A stretch of 64,000 nucleotides of DNA from Temnothorax longispinosus. Taxonomy: Eukaryota; Arthropoda; Insecta; Hymenoptera; Formicidae. The notes beneath the pieces were generated by a model. It was not told where the DNA came from. It was given only the letters and a program-made list of their open reading frames with translations, and did not search any database. The stretch is taken from positions 1-64,000 of the forward strand of contig NW_027270451.1 in NCBI RefSeq assembly GCF_030848805.1, in the 5' to 3' direction. Each line of letters starts with the position of its first letter. Position 1 is the first letter of the stretch. This document shows positions 22,217 to 33,357 of the stretch, one piece after another. The position numbers and the translations under genes are program-made.

Positions 22217-24149
22217 GATGTAGAAACGTGCTGACACTGAAGAAAAGCTGCAACGTGACGCGTTACATTATTATTAAACAGCCGAATTATTACAAAGCGG
22301 AAAAAGAAAACAGCAAGTTTACGCGAGGTTTAGAATTTAGAGGTAGACCGAATGACGAAAGTGTCCGGGATATCAAATTCGTTTAGAGTTACATTTTCGT
22401 TTATTGTAATTTAGACTGCTCGCGACCGAAAATAGATAATGACTCATAGCGACTGACTGATGATTGACCGACGTAAGAAAGTTCCGGGATTTTTTATACT
22501 CGCAATAAACAAAGAATATGCCAGAAATTCGGACCCTTGACAACAGCGAGCGGAAACGATTGAGACTTCACGGAATCGTTATGGCTAAGTTCGCAATATA
22601 GCGAAATAGCGGTTTACATTTCGTCCTGTCTTGACTACGTCTTGATTACGTTTGAAATCAACACGCGTTCAAATCATCGCTTAACGAAAAAGCTCCGAGA
22701 ACAGCTCAAGTTTCGTTATGATAAGCGTTGATAAGAAAATCAAGAAAATGTCGTGATGCCATGCTATGAATCTATCGCTATTTTTAAGCTACCGTAATCT
22801 CGAACAATATATATTTTTTATGCGAGAAATCTGAAAATTATTAATTCATTTATCAATGCTAAAATTGATCGGTAAATCTTCTTTCAACGAAATATTTTGT
22901 ATAAAATTGGCAGTTGCCGAAAGGAACTGAATAATCAAATGCTAGATCTACATGAAAAACTTTCATAACTCATTATTTTCACTAATTGTGGAATTAACTT
23001 TAAAACATTAGAAACTTATTAAAGTTTTACGCGGACAAGTTTTACAGTAATAATTAATAAGTGTTGACATCTTCATTTATGCAATAATAACTGTTAATAT
23101 CATCACTAAAATATGCTAGCAAATGAATACAGATTCGATATCACCCGCGCGAACCATTTCATTATGTAGAAATCAATTCTCTTTATATGAAAGATACAAC
23201 ATTATACATCTCAACAATATTATTATCGTTTTTAGGAGTGAATTCTTCCATTCAGTTGCAAAGCTTTCGTTGTTCACACTTTTATTCACACTTTATCCTT
23301 TACTTTCAAATTATTTTCTCCTAGAGTGATAATATAAAGTTTTATTTTGAATTAAGCACAAAAACTAGATTAATAAAAAATACAAAATTGACCAAAAAGG
23401 TCATGTTTTGTTTTTATTTTTAAAACAAATCTAGATTTCAAAATGATGGGTTACCAAATTTAATTGAAATTTGTGTGTAGCCGATTTATAATTTTTGTAA
23501 AGTATATTCTTCCATCTGTCGATGGTCGGACAGTATATTTCCATTAAATCAGATATCTCTATACATAATTGATCAACATTATATGTCTCTGCATTAGAAA
23601 TAAAGATAAATAAACTGGTAGAAAATAAATAAAGCATAAGTTTATTTTTTTTTCTCTACAGATATATCTATGTATATATGAAGGAATAATTATGAATTTT
23701 TGATTCTGTTTTAATGTAATATCGTATTTTATTGAATCCCAATTAATGACACTATCGAAAACGTATAATTGGGATAAACATTGAAAAACAAAAATCAAGT
23801 ATAAATTTATGAAAAATAATTTGCTCGATGAAAAAGGTAGTTGCTAACGATTCTAACATTGTATTACTATATATGTACACAGGATGATTTAAAAGAACGA
23901 TTGGAAATTTTTAATAAGATATGTAATGTACAAGTATTGATAAAAATAAGTAAAACATTAATATATAGATAACATAGGCGTAAGGATTTTTATTTCTTTT
24001 TGTTTTAAATCAACCTGTAGACTTGAAAAACTTACAACTAAACTATATTAAGTATAATTAATAATAGTTTTATTCGTACATCTAAACTCAAATCATAAAT
24101 TATTTTCAATTTGTATTAATACTTATTTGCATATAAATTCTTACATATA

Positions 24150-24486
24150 CAGGCTGTTTCTTAAAGAACGGCAGTTAATTGCAGATAATGCTATTTCTTA
24201 TAAAAAATTAAATCGAAAAATCCGAAATCATTTTTTTTTCTATAATGTACAATACAGTAATAATTATTGAATAAAGTCAATTTAATCAGCACTATCCTTT
24301 AACTGGGTGTACGCCCGGCGAGCGTATGTCAGGCTAAAAAACGGCACCGATTAGATTGACTTTACTTAATAATTACTGCTGTATTGAGCATCATAGAATA
24401 AAAATGGTTCAGAATTTCTCGACTCAGTTTTTGACAAAGAATAGCGCCATGTAATTAATGGACGCTCTTTGAACAAACAACTCTGT
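24150..24486. mobile_element. MITE co-duplicated with 3' flanks (remnant unit)
   Basis: Diverged copy (CTGTTTCTTAAAGAACGGC... end) of the element behind genes B, C, G, H and I, in the unit lacking a gene. Confidence 0.75.
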
Positions 24487-24599
24487 ATAAAACTTAAAAC
24501 TGGACTATATTTGTAGATAAGAAAACATGTTTACTAAATTAAATAAGAATAATATCTTTATAATGTTCTATGATTTTATACTTAAGACTGCAATCATAT

Positions 24600-25738
24600 A
24601 TGAATCAATCTCCAGGTAGCAAGATGACGTGTAAAGACGTCTTAATGACGTTAGAGACTTTAGGTATGAAGAACTTTTATAATTCAAAATACTAGAATAT
24701 TTTATTGAAGTTTCGCGCAGTCAAATTCTACTATAATAATTAATGAGTCGACTACCTTAATTATGCAATAATAATTGTTAATTGCTAAAATATGCTAGCA
24801 AAATAATGAATAAACAAATGGGTTCGATGAGAAATATATCAGGAACTTCTTTATTACGTAGAATACATTAAACGATTAAACAGAATACATTAAACAGAAT
24901 ACATTGAATTCTCACTTTATCTGACAGATCCGACATTACATTTCAATAATATTATTATTATTTAGGAAAATTAAATTTCTTCTACTCGATTATAAAGTTC
25001 CGGTTTCATAGTTTACACTTTGTATTACCTTTTACTTTCGAATTACCTTCTCCCAAAACAACAATATAGAGTTTTATTTCGAATTAAACACAGAAACTTC
25101 TAGATTGACAAGAGATACTAAATTAACCAAAAAGATCATATTTGTAACATTTTTATTTTTAAACCAATCTCTAGATTTCGAAATAATGAGTTATCAAATT
25201 TAACTCCCATTTGTAATTTTTGCGAAGCATTTTCTTTCCATCTGCCGATGTGATTGTTTTAATTTAATCGCATTTTATTGAACCCCAATTAATTACAACA
25301 TCGAAAACATATAATTGCGATAAACATAAAAGAACAAAAATCAAGTTTAAATTCATGAAAAATAATTTGTTCGGTGAAAAAGATAACTGTTAAAGATTCT
25401 GATACTATAATACACAGGATGATCTACAGAACGATTGGAAATTTTAATAAGATATAGCACGGATAAAAATAAATAAAACATTTATATATATTATAGATAA
25501 CATAGGTTTGTAAAGATTCTTATAATTTTCCATTTTCTTTTGTTTTAGATCAACCTGTAAACTTGAGAAAGTTTAACAAAACTACATTGAGTATAATAAA
25601 TAATAATTTCAGTTCTACATCAAAACTAAAAAAAAAAGAATTATTTTTAATCCATATTAATACTTATTTGCATATAAATTCTTATACATATAAAAGTTAA
25701 TAATTATAATTAGATTTCTTAGGTGGTGACAAAGATAA
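24600..25738. other. Deletion junction and 3' flank of gene D
   Basis: At about 24,600 3'-flank sequence stops where an exon would be expected and, after ~60 unmatched bases, another flank begins that matches 50,130-51,100. No gene is present. Confidence 0.65.
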
Positions 25739-27241
25739 TTATGTATTAGGTGGTGACAAAGAAAATTGATCAGTGCTGACTTCAAATTTACTTTTCTCAA
25801 TAAATTCCATTATTTTACTTAAATCTTCTTGCGATACACTTTGAAATGCTTTAGTGTCCCTAATTTCTTTTATGTGAAATTTAATAAAAGTTGCCGAATG
25901 CGTTTCTAAAAATTTTGCATTAGACGAGAACGCAAGTTGTACAAGTTCTACGGCATTTTCAATCGTAAGACTGCGTAACAAATAATGTTGACACGTTAAT
26001 TTTAAAGTTTGTACATCATATTTATCAGATGCTGTTAATAATTTTCTAAGCATCTTATAATCACCCTGATCAATGGAGTCAGTTATAATATATAATAAAA
26101 CCTGTTGAAAAGATTCTACCTCGTCATCCGTTACTAATTCATTTGTCATATCTTTTTCTTTTTCCTTATGTGTAAGACAGATATACTTAAAGTAACTACT
26201 GTTGGTGTCGCACAATGTTTTTTTTGATATAACATACTCTTCTTCTCCTACTATAAATTTGATTGATTTATCATCTTTAGACGCGAATTCAAAAGTTGAG
26301 TCTTCAAGAGATTTTACCTCTTTAAATACCGGTGCAGATAGTTGTAAATTCATGTGTATAGTATTATTTATCAGTTTTTGAAAATTTTCAATTTTGCAAT
26401 GTATTATAAACGCCTCTGTAGAAATGTACGAGCGGTCCGAGACATCAATTAACAATGTCATATCCGATATAAGACACGAAATCGATCTTGATGATAAAAC
26501 TGCATCAGCCTCTACACGAGCTTCAAGCGTGATTGAATCATCTTTTATGAAACCTCTATCAGGATCTAAAACATCCTCCCATGTCATAAAATTAGGAAAG
26601 CCCCAGCTATCCTTTTCAATGTTGAAGAGGTGTTTAGTTTTTCTGATAAATGGTTTTTGTCCTTCTTTGCAAGAAAGAAGACGCAGCTCAGCAACAGCGT
26701 AACAACTCCAAGATGTAGATTCACTCTCTCCATCACACTGAAGGTAAAATCCAAGAGATCGCTGGTTCTCCTGTGTCTGACTTGACCGTGGTGGACGCAC
26801 CGTTATTTTCCATGGTAAATTGCGAACGTAAAATGCAGGGGACAACTGCCAGTTCTTCATCTCAGATATATTCTCAACAGTATATCGAAAAGTAGCCTCC
26901 GATCTGGCCTTTTCAGGTGGATGCATTATAGTAGTAGTACATGAACCGCTAAATGCTGTATTAGTACGTATTGAAATTCGTATTGCACATAGCAAATCTT
27001 TACGTGAAATATCCATTTGAATCTTGTATTGGTTGTTTTCTCCAAATGGTGGAGAATTTAATGTATCTACGATTGCAGAGAGACGTCCAAATTGATCAAT
27101 TTTCCATGTATACTCAGACGTAGTCACATCAAATCGTGTTTGAGAATAGCTCTTGGTATACGAAGGTAAAAATGGTGAAGATACTTTCTGTTCCATTTTC
27201 GTCTCAGTATAGGTATTTTTATCTTCTTCAGATCTCCACAA
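25739..27241 (-). CDS. MATH-BTB gene D with inserted USP7-like MATH domain
   Basis: Open exon of 500 codons after a TTATTTCCAG acceptor. Residues ~44-110 are the first half of the family MATH domain, 111-247 an inserted second MATH/TRAF domain, 248-300 the second half of the host MATH, ~326-430 BTB, then a BACK-like tail. The insert matches the substrate-binding domain of the deubiquitinase USP7/HAUSP: SEATFRYTVE, FYVRNLPWKI, SLGFYLQC, STSWSC, WGFPNFMTW and GFIKDDSITLE are all in order. In human USP7 an Asp-Trp pair binds p53/MDM2-type peptides; here the Trp is kept (DSWGF) but the Asp position is Ser. The first exon is degraded (see 28,520-28,582), so translation may begin at the Met at residue 16 (27,196). 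The frame is kept through both seams, which suggests selection or recent origin. Confidence 0.9.
   Translation of the reverse strand: MWRSEEDKNTYTETKMEQKVSSPFLPSYTKSYSQTRFDVTTSEYTWKIDQFGRLSAIVDTLNSPPFGENNQYKIQMDISRKDLLCAIRISIRTNTAFSGSCTTTIMHPPEKARSEATFRYTVENISEMKNWQLSPAFYVRNLPWKITVRPPRSSQTQENQRSLGFYLQCDGESESTSWSCYAVAELRLLSCKEGQKPFIRKTKHLFNIEKDSWGFPNFMTWEDVLDPDRGFIKDDSITLEARVEADAVLSSRSISCLISDMTLLIDVSDRSYISTEAFIIHCKIENFQKLINNTIHMNLQLSAPVFKEVKSLEDSTFEFASKDDKSIKFIVGEEEYVISKKTLCDTNSSYFKYICLTHKEKEKDMTNELVTDDEVESFQQVLLYIITDSIDQGDYKMLRKLLTASDKYDVQTLKLTCQHYLLRSLTIENAVELVQLAFSSNAKFLETHSATFIKFHIKEIRDTKAFQSVSQEDLSKIMEFIEKSKFEVSTDQFSLSPPNT
26503..26910 (-). other. USP7 (HAUSP) MATH-domain insertion inside gene D
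   Basis: 408 bp present in D and absent from the same point in A, B, F and others, where CCTGAAACAGTC is uninterrupted. In D the sequence leaves the family after CCTGAAA and returns at CAGTTTTATC, with nothing lost. The length is a multiple of three, there is no intron and no obvious target-site duplication. The encoded segment begins at the RSEATF of the USP7 MATH domain and ends at its final EADA, so the piece is a whole domain. Whether it came from a spliced mRNA or a genomic exon cannot be told here. Confidence 0.9.
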
Positions 27242-27869
27242 CTGGAAATAATTAACTTACTTATGAATAATGAAAATGATCAACATCAAAATGTCCTGAA
27301 AAAGTCTCTATACCTTTTATAATAAAATAGATGGAATTTCAAACAAATATCCTAACATGTAATACGCTTATACGCTTAGATAAGAGCCATTTAAAATAGG
27401 GTTTATAATCACAAACTTCTACATATATTTCTCCAGACGGCTAACTCGTATAGCAGCTGTCTTTATTGTGAGATAGAAATTCATTTAACCGTTGTCCAAA
27501 AATACAGCGATATTGTATAGAAGTCTGTAGATGTAACAAGTATAATGAAGTGAAAACATAGAAGTCTGTGGATTGAACTTAAAAAACTTAGAGATTTTTG
27601 GGACACCTTATATTTAACATATTTTTCTTTAAATAAAAATAAATTGTATGTCAGACAATCACAAAAAAGTTGAATGAATAGCTAAATTATAGAAGAAAAC
27701 TTAAACATGATTATTTTCGTTGATCAAGATCAATTTAATAAATACTTGAAAGTTATGACTTTTGTTTTATTTGTGTCAAATTCCAAGAATTATTGGTAAG
27801 AGCTGCTTTCTTGCTCAAGTCTTACACGATCTATAAATCCCGTTAAATTTAAGGAGATACTTATATTTA

Positions 27870-28126
27870 ACCCTTCGCAGAATAGTGGGTCTTTAAGGAC
27901 TCGATCGATATTTTGAATTTTTCGGAGATTTTACGGACTCATAAAAAAACCTCAAACAAGAATCAAGCATATTTAACGGTATAAATAGGTTCGTAAAGCA
28001 TTCAAAAGTATACTTAAATTTTTTCAGACTTTTTATGGCACTATTACAGCTTGAAAATCTTAACCGCCTTAAAAGACCCACATTTTCGACGAAAGCAGTA
28101 AATTATAAATGTTCTGCGAAGGGTTA
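27870..28126. mobile_element. MITE-like insert in gene D intron
   Basis: AACCCTTCGCAGAA at the left is inverted as TTCTGCGAAGGGTT at the right, and the segment is absent from paralogous introns. Confidence 0.7.
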
Positions 28127-28519
28127 AAATTTCATCTTCCTTCACGCACATTGATGTATATGTATATAAGTCCAATTTTTAAAATATTTTTTTATATTAC
28201 ATATAAACAGAGTACTGTCTTGAATTCTGATACAATAGATTTATCTGAAGTGGACTTTTTGCATTAATAATTTTACTGATTAATAATTGCACAGAAATTT
28301 CACCTGTTAGTAGAAAATAGATTTGATACGTGTATGAATATATGCATTTTCTTTGCTATGTAGTAGAATGCATAGAATTGATTCTTTAGGAAATTTTATG
28401 ATTAATTCGTTATACTTCAAGTCTTATGTGTTTTCTAATGTTCTAACAACACGTAGTCAATGAAACTAAGAAAAGAACTGTTAAGAACTTTAGTCCGATT
28501 TGCTAGTAAGTATGCGTAC

Positions 28520-28582
28520 TTACTTTACCGCTGAATCTTAATCAGTCGAACCAAGATCTTGCGTTTCTTTATCAATATGCTA
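28520..28582 (-). pseudogene. Decayed first exon of gene D
   Basis: Aligns with the MSLEKRKIL first exons (AAACGCAAGATCTTG...GATTCAGCGG), but the ATG is ATA, a base is missing after ATCTT and the normal end is lost, so no usable start remains. Gene D must start elsewhere or be silent. Confidence 0.6.
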
Positions 28583-29778
28583 CGATGATATTCGAGCACT
28601 GTCTAGATACTCTAGATAATGATATTAGATTAATGTGTGTATAACAAGATTTGACAACTGATCTCTCTGATTTCCTTTTATCAAATTGAGTTCTCAAGCT
28701 GTTGCTTCTATAATGCCTGTTGCGAATACAACGTTAATCTGTGATGTGAAAAAAGATGAGAATCTCAACAAACGAACGCGGACAACGCAGACGCAGTTAC
28801 TCACTGCCACGGTTGTATGTATACAGTGTACAGGTCACTACAGGTTGGATAACTTTGGTGGTGGGGGAAGGGTCCGCTAACGTTACAGAGCTCTCACTGT
28901 TTATTCACACTTTGCCTCTCTCTTATCCTTTACTTTCAAATTATATTCCCCTAAATAAGTGATAATATAAAGTTTCATTTCGAATTAAACACAGAAACTA
29001 GATTAATAAAAGATACAGAATTAACCAAAAAGGTCACGTTTCGTTTATATTTATAATTTTCAAAACAAATATAGATTTCAAGAAAGAAAATAATGATGAG
29101 TTATCAAATTTAATTCAAATTTTTGTAACTGACATGTAATTTGTGTGAAGTATTTTCTTCTTTTATCTGCAGATGATCGGCCCGTATATTTGTATTAAAT
29201 TGAATATATATATACATAAATTGCTCAATATCATACATGCCTTTGAATAAAAAATAAAGATAAATAAACTGGTAGAAATATAAACAAACAAAACACAAGT
29301 TATTGATTTTTATCTACATGTATTAAGAAATCATTATAAATATGATTCTGTTTAGATTTAATCGCACTTTATTGAACCCGAATTAATAACAATATCAAAA
29401 ACGTATAATTATAATTATGATAAACATTAAAAAACAAAAATCAAGTTTAAATTTATGAAAAATAACTTGCTCGTTGAAAAAGTTAGCTAAGATTTGCTAA
29501 AGATTCTGACACTGTAGTATGTACACATGATAATCTAAAAAACCGATTAAAAATTTTTAATTAGAAATAAGTAAAACGTTTATAGATGACGTAGGCTTAT
29601 AAAGATTCTTATTTCTTTTTGTTTTAGGTCAACCTGTAAACTTGAGAAAATTCTAACTAAACTACGTTAAGTACAATTAATAATAGTTTCTTTCGTACAT
29701 CAAAACTCAGGAAATAAATTATTTTTAATCCATGTTAATACTCATTTGCATATATATAAATTCTTATACATATAAAAG

Positions 29779-30530
29779 TTAATAATTATAATTAGATTTC
29801 TTATGTGTCTTAGGTGGTGAGGAAAAAGATTGAATTGTGCAGCTTTCAAGCGTTTCACGTTTCTCAATCAATTCCAATACCTTATTTAAATCTTCTTGCG
29901 ACAAACTTCGAAGTTCTTTAGTATTTTTAATTTTTTTTATGTGAAATTTAATAAAAGTTGTCAAATGTGTTTCTAAAAATTTGGTATTAGACAACAACGC
30001 AAGCTGTATAAGTTCCACAGCATTTTTAATATAGCGTAGCAAATAATGTTCACACGTTAATTTTAAAGTCGGTACGTCGTATTTATCAGCTGCTGTTAAC
30101 AATTTTTTAAGCATATCATAATCACATTGTTCTACTGAGCCAGTTAAAATAAATACTAAAATTTGTTTAAACTTTTGTAACTCATTATCCGTTATTAATT
30201 CATTTGTCATATCTTTTTTTTTCCTTATGTGTAAGACAGATATACTTAAAGTAACTACTGTTAGTGTCGCATAATTTTTTTTTTTTTATATAACATACTC
30301 TTTTTCTTCTACTATAAATTTGATTGATTTATCATCTTTAGACGCGAATTCAAAAGTTGAGTCTTCAAGAGATTTTACCTCTTTAAATACCGGTGCAGAT
30401 GGTTGCAAATTCATGTGTATAGTATTATTTATCAGTTTTTGAAAATTTTCAATTTTGCAATGTATTATAAACGCCTCTGTAGAAATGTACGAGCGGTCCG
30501 AGACATAAATTAACAATGTCATATCCGATA
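29779..30530 (-). pseudogene. MATH-BTB pseudogene psiE, second exon
   Basis: A deletion has fused intron sequence (TTATTTCC) directly to the middle of the MATH domain, removing the acceptor and the N-terminal half. The remaining MATH piece (MTLLIYVSDRSYI...) and BTB start are followed by a frame break between ~30,211 and 30,290, in a T-rich tract. The BTB end and BACK-like tail then read on to SNYNY and a stop. An internal three-codon loss is also visible (YIKNAVEL against YITIKNAVEL). Close to A in its C-terminus and to D in its MATH piece. Confidence 0.9.
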
Positions 30531-31161
30531 TAAGGAAATAATTAACTTACTTATTATAAATAATGAAAATGTGATCAACATCAAAATATCCTGAAAGTCG
30601 CTATGCTTTTTATAATAAAATAGATTTTTCAAACAAATATTCTAACATGTAATAACGCTTATACATCATATATAAATGTATAGATAAGAGTCACTTGAAA
30701 TTGGATTTAACTTGAAATTCGTAGAAATTTTGGGGACAACTTTAATATATCTTTTTTAAAATAAAAATACCATTTTATGTTAGGCAACCACAAAAAAGAA
30801 TTGAATAAGTAAATAGCTATTTTACGTCAAATTTCAAGAATAATTACTAAACTGCTTTCTTGCTTTAAGTCTTACACGATCTATAATTCCCGTTAATTTA
30901 AGAATAAACTTTTATAATTTTACACCTCATGCATTTTTATACATGTATAAGTTCAATTCTTAAAATGCTCTTCATTTCTATTACATATAAACAGGATTCT
31001 ATCCTTGAGTTCTGATAAAAGTAATGGATGCATGTGAAGTAGACTTTTTTGCATTAATAATTTTTAATTGTATTTAAATTACACATGCTAGTAGAAAGTG
31101 GATTTGATATACGTATATAAATTTATGCATTTTTTTTGCTATGTATATGCGCATTTTGATA

Positions 31162-31194
<33 letters not shown>

Positions 31195-31499
31195 CAAGTA
31201 TTTTTTTATATTACATATAAATAGAATTCTATCTTAAATTCTGATAAACGTAATGGATTCGTCTGATATAGTGTTTTCTTGCATTAAATTTTTTAATTGC
31301 ATTCAAATTACACATGCTAGTAGAAAATAAATTTGATATGAATGTTTATGAATTTTCTTTGTTATGTAGAATGTATGAAATTGTCGCTTCAGGAAATGTC
31401 ATTAATCTATTGATTCGTTTATACAAAATCTTATGTGCTTCCTAACGTTCTAATAACACATAATCAATGAAGTTGAGAAAAGAACTGTTAAGAACTTAC

Positions 31500-31583
31500 T
31501 TACTTTTCTTCCATTGTGTGTACTTGCTTTTCTGTTGAATCTTGATCAGTTGAACTCAAGATCTCACGTTTCTCTAATGACAT
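31500..31583 (-). pseudogene. First exon of psiE with terminal stop
   Basis: ATG at 31,583 and 27 codons of the MSLEK type, but the last codon before the family donor is TAA instead of CAA. A second GTAAGT four bases earlier would leave phase 2. Confidence 0.75.
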
Positions 31584-31824
31584 GCTTGATCGGTAATAAG
31601 TATTCGAACACCGTCTAGATGATGAAATTATTATACTAATGCGTGTACAGATGTAGCACCTGATTTCTTATATTTCTCTTTATCAAATCAAGTTTCCAAG
31701 CTACTGCAAATATAAATGTCAAGATAAGAAGTAACGCGAATGAACAAATGAAAGCAGCCACTGCAGCGATATCAGATTCGAGCCCCGGCGCCCCAGGGCC
31801 CTCAGGTTCACTTGTAAAATAGAT

Positions 31825-31902
31825 GGAAAGGGCACATATCCTAAGAAAAAGTTACTTACATGTTAATACGTGGTTCTCTTTTTTAGGATATGTGCCCTTT
31901 CC
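31825..31902. repeat. Short hairpin with GGAAAGGGCACATATCC arms
   Basis: ~24-bp arms around a ~30-base loop. It lies at the position of a weaker AAGAAAGAGCC hairpin upstream of C, H and I. Confidence 0.7.
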
Positions 31903-31943
31903 ACTTATCTTCCGGAAAAGTTGCGGACGCCACGGATATGTCA

Positions 31944-32124
31944 GGAACTCGATTCTTGCATTTATTCGCAAGAGAAACGTATGTGCAAATGTTGTTCTTA
32001 CAGAAACGTTGCAAGTCGATTGGCTATCGCATTGACTTTTAACCAATCAACTTATAACGTTTCTGAGAACAAAATTTGCGCATAGGTACGTTTTTCTCGC
32101 AAATAAATTCAAGAATCGAGTTCC
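31944..32124. mobile_element. MITE with ~70-bp arms, GGAACTCGATTCTTG ends
   Basis: The whole element folds: GGAACTCGATTCTTGCATTT at the left pairs with the right end AAGAATCGAGTTCC, and inner AACGT blocks pair too. Noncoding. Confidence 0.8.
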
Positions 32125-33357
32125 ACAATTCATTTCTGTGCCACTGCGATGCTTTCTTTTGTAACAAAGTGTTTAAAAACCTTATCCTTTTGTTGACTGT
32201 ATTCTAAAATGTACTGACAGTATTGAAAGTCCGTGGCATATGTGATGTAAATTATGAACTATCAGTACTATTACTATTAATACATTTCTCGAAATGCACC
32301 CTTTATATATAATTTAGCTACATTCAGTAGAAAAATTAGCTCACTGATTCTTTAATCTGATTGAGATTTACTTTAGCATCGAAGAACTAAAACTAGATCT
32401 ACATGAAGAATTTTTATAACACAACTATAATTTTCACTTACACACAATAAGACTAACTTCAAAATATTAGAATATTTAATTAAAGTTTCGCGTAATTAAA
32501 TTATATCGTAATAATTAATACGTATTTGCTTTCTTATTTATGCAATAATAACTGTTAATTGCATTGTTAAAATATGCTAGCAAAATAATAAACGAACGAA
32601 TAGATTCGATAAAGTGGTGTACAATACGAATTACCTTCATTATTATGTAGAACACATTGAATTCTTGCTGTACCTGACAGATCCAACATTACATTTCAGG
32701 AATAATATTCTTATTGTTTAGGAATAAATTTCTTCTACCCGATTACTTTCACTGTTCACACTTTGCCTTATTCTTTACTTTCGAATTACCTTTTCCCAAA
32801 TCGAAAATATAATGTTATTTCGAATTAAGCAGAAACTAGATTAAGAAGAAATATACAATTAATTAACAAAACCATATTGTTTTATTTTTATTTTTAAAAA
32901 GAATCAACTTTTGAGATTGTGAGTTATTATAATAAATTCTCAAAGAACTATATAGTGCACAGGATCATCTACAGAACGATTAGAAATTTTTAATAAGATG
33001 CAGTACTGATAAAATTAAGTAAAACATTTATACATAATATAAGTTTGTAACAATTCTTATTTTCCATTTGCTTTTTTTCTAGATCAACCTGTAGATATGA
33101 AAAAATTAAACTACATGTGTAATTATAACTAAACTTTATTCAGTATAATAGCTTCATTCATACGTTTGAACTCAAAAACGAATTATTCTTAATTTGTACT
33201 AATAATACTATTAATATATATTCGCATATTAATTCTTACATATGTATATATAAAAATTAAAAATTATAATGTAGAAAAATCGCGGAAACATGTTTACTAA
33301 TTATATAAGAAAAATATCTTTATCATGTTCTACAAATTTATATTTAAGACTGCAATA

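Larger units (their letters stand above)
20792..24599. other. 5' region of gene C and a unit that lost its gene
   Basis: The part near exon 1 is the promoter-side sequence shared with G, H and I. From about 22,000 it runs into a 3'-flank-type sequence (to 24,599) that should lead into a second exon but does not. The whole stretch parallels 59,700-63,490. No coding gene is supported; conserved short open frames at ~20,958-21,364 track the duplication. Confidence 0.7.
27242..29778. other. Intron and 5' region of D, then 3' flank of psiE
   Basis: Family intron sequence to about 28,519, a decayed first exon, an upstream segment and from about 29,000 the 3' flank of the next unit. Around 27,390-27,570 and 27,860-28,130 there is sequence not seen in the other introns. 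The latter is bounded by CCCTTCGCAGAA / TTCTGCGAAGGG inverse ends. Confidence 0.65.
30531..33357. other. Intron and 5' region of psiE, 3' flank of E
   Basis: The intron begins as in A and F and switches near 31,150 to the type found in C, G, H and I, a recombination seam. Upstream of its exon 1 are two inverted-repeat elements. From ~32,400 to 33,357 it is flank of gene E without genes. Confidence 0.65.

Noticed and set aside
26394..26702. Plus-strand open frame opposite the USP7 insert
   Set aside because: Antisense shadow of the coding strand of gene D.
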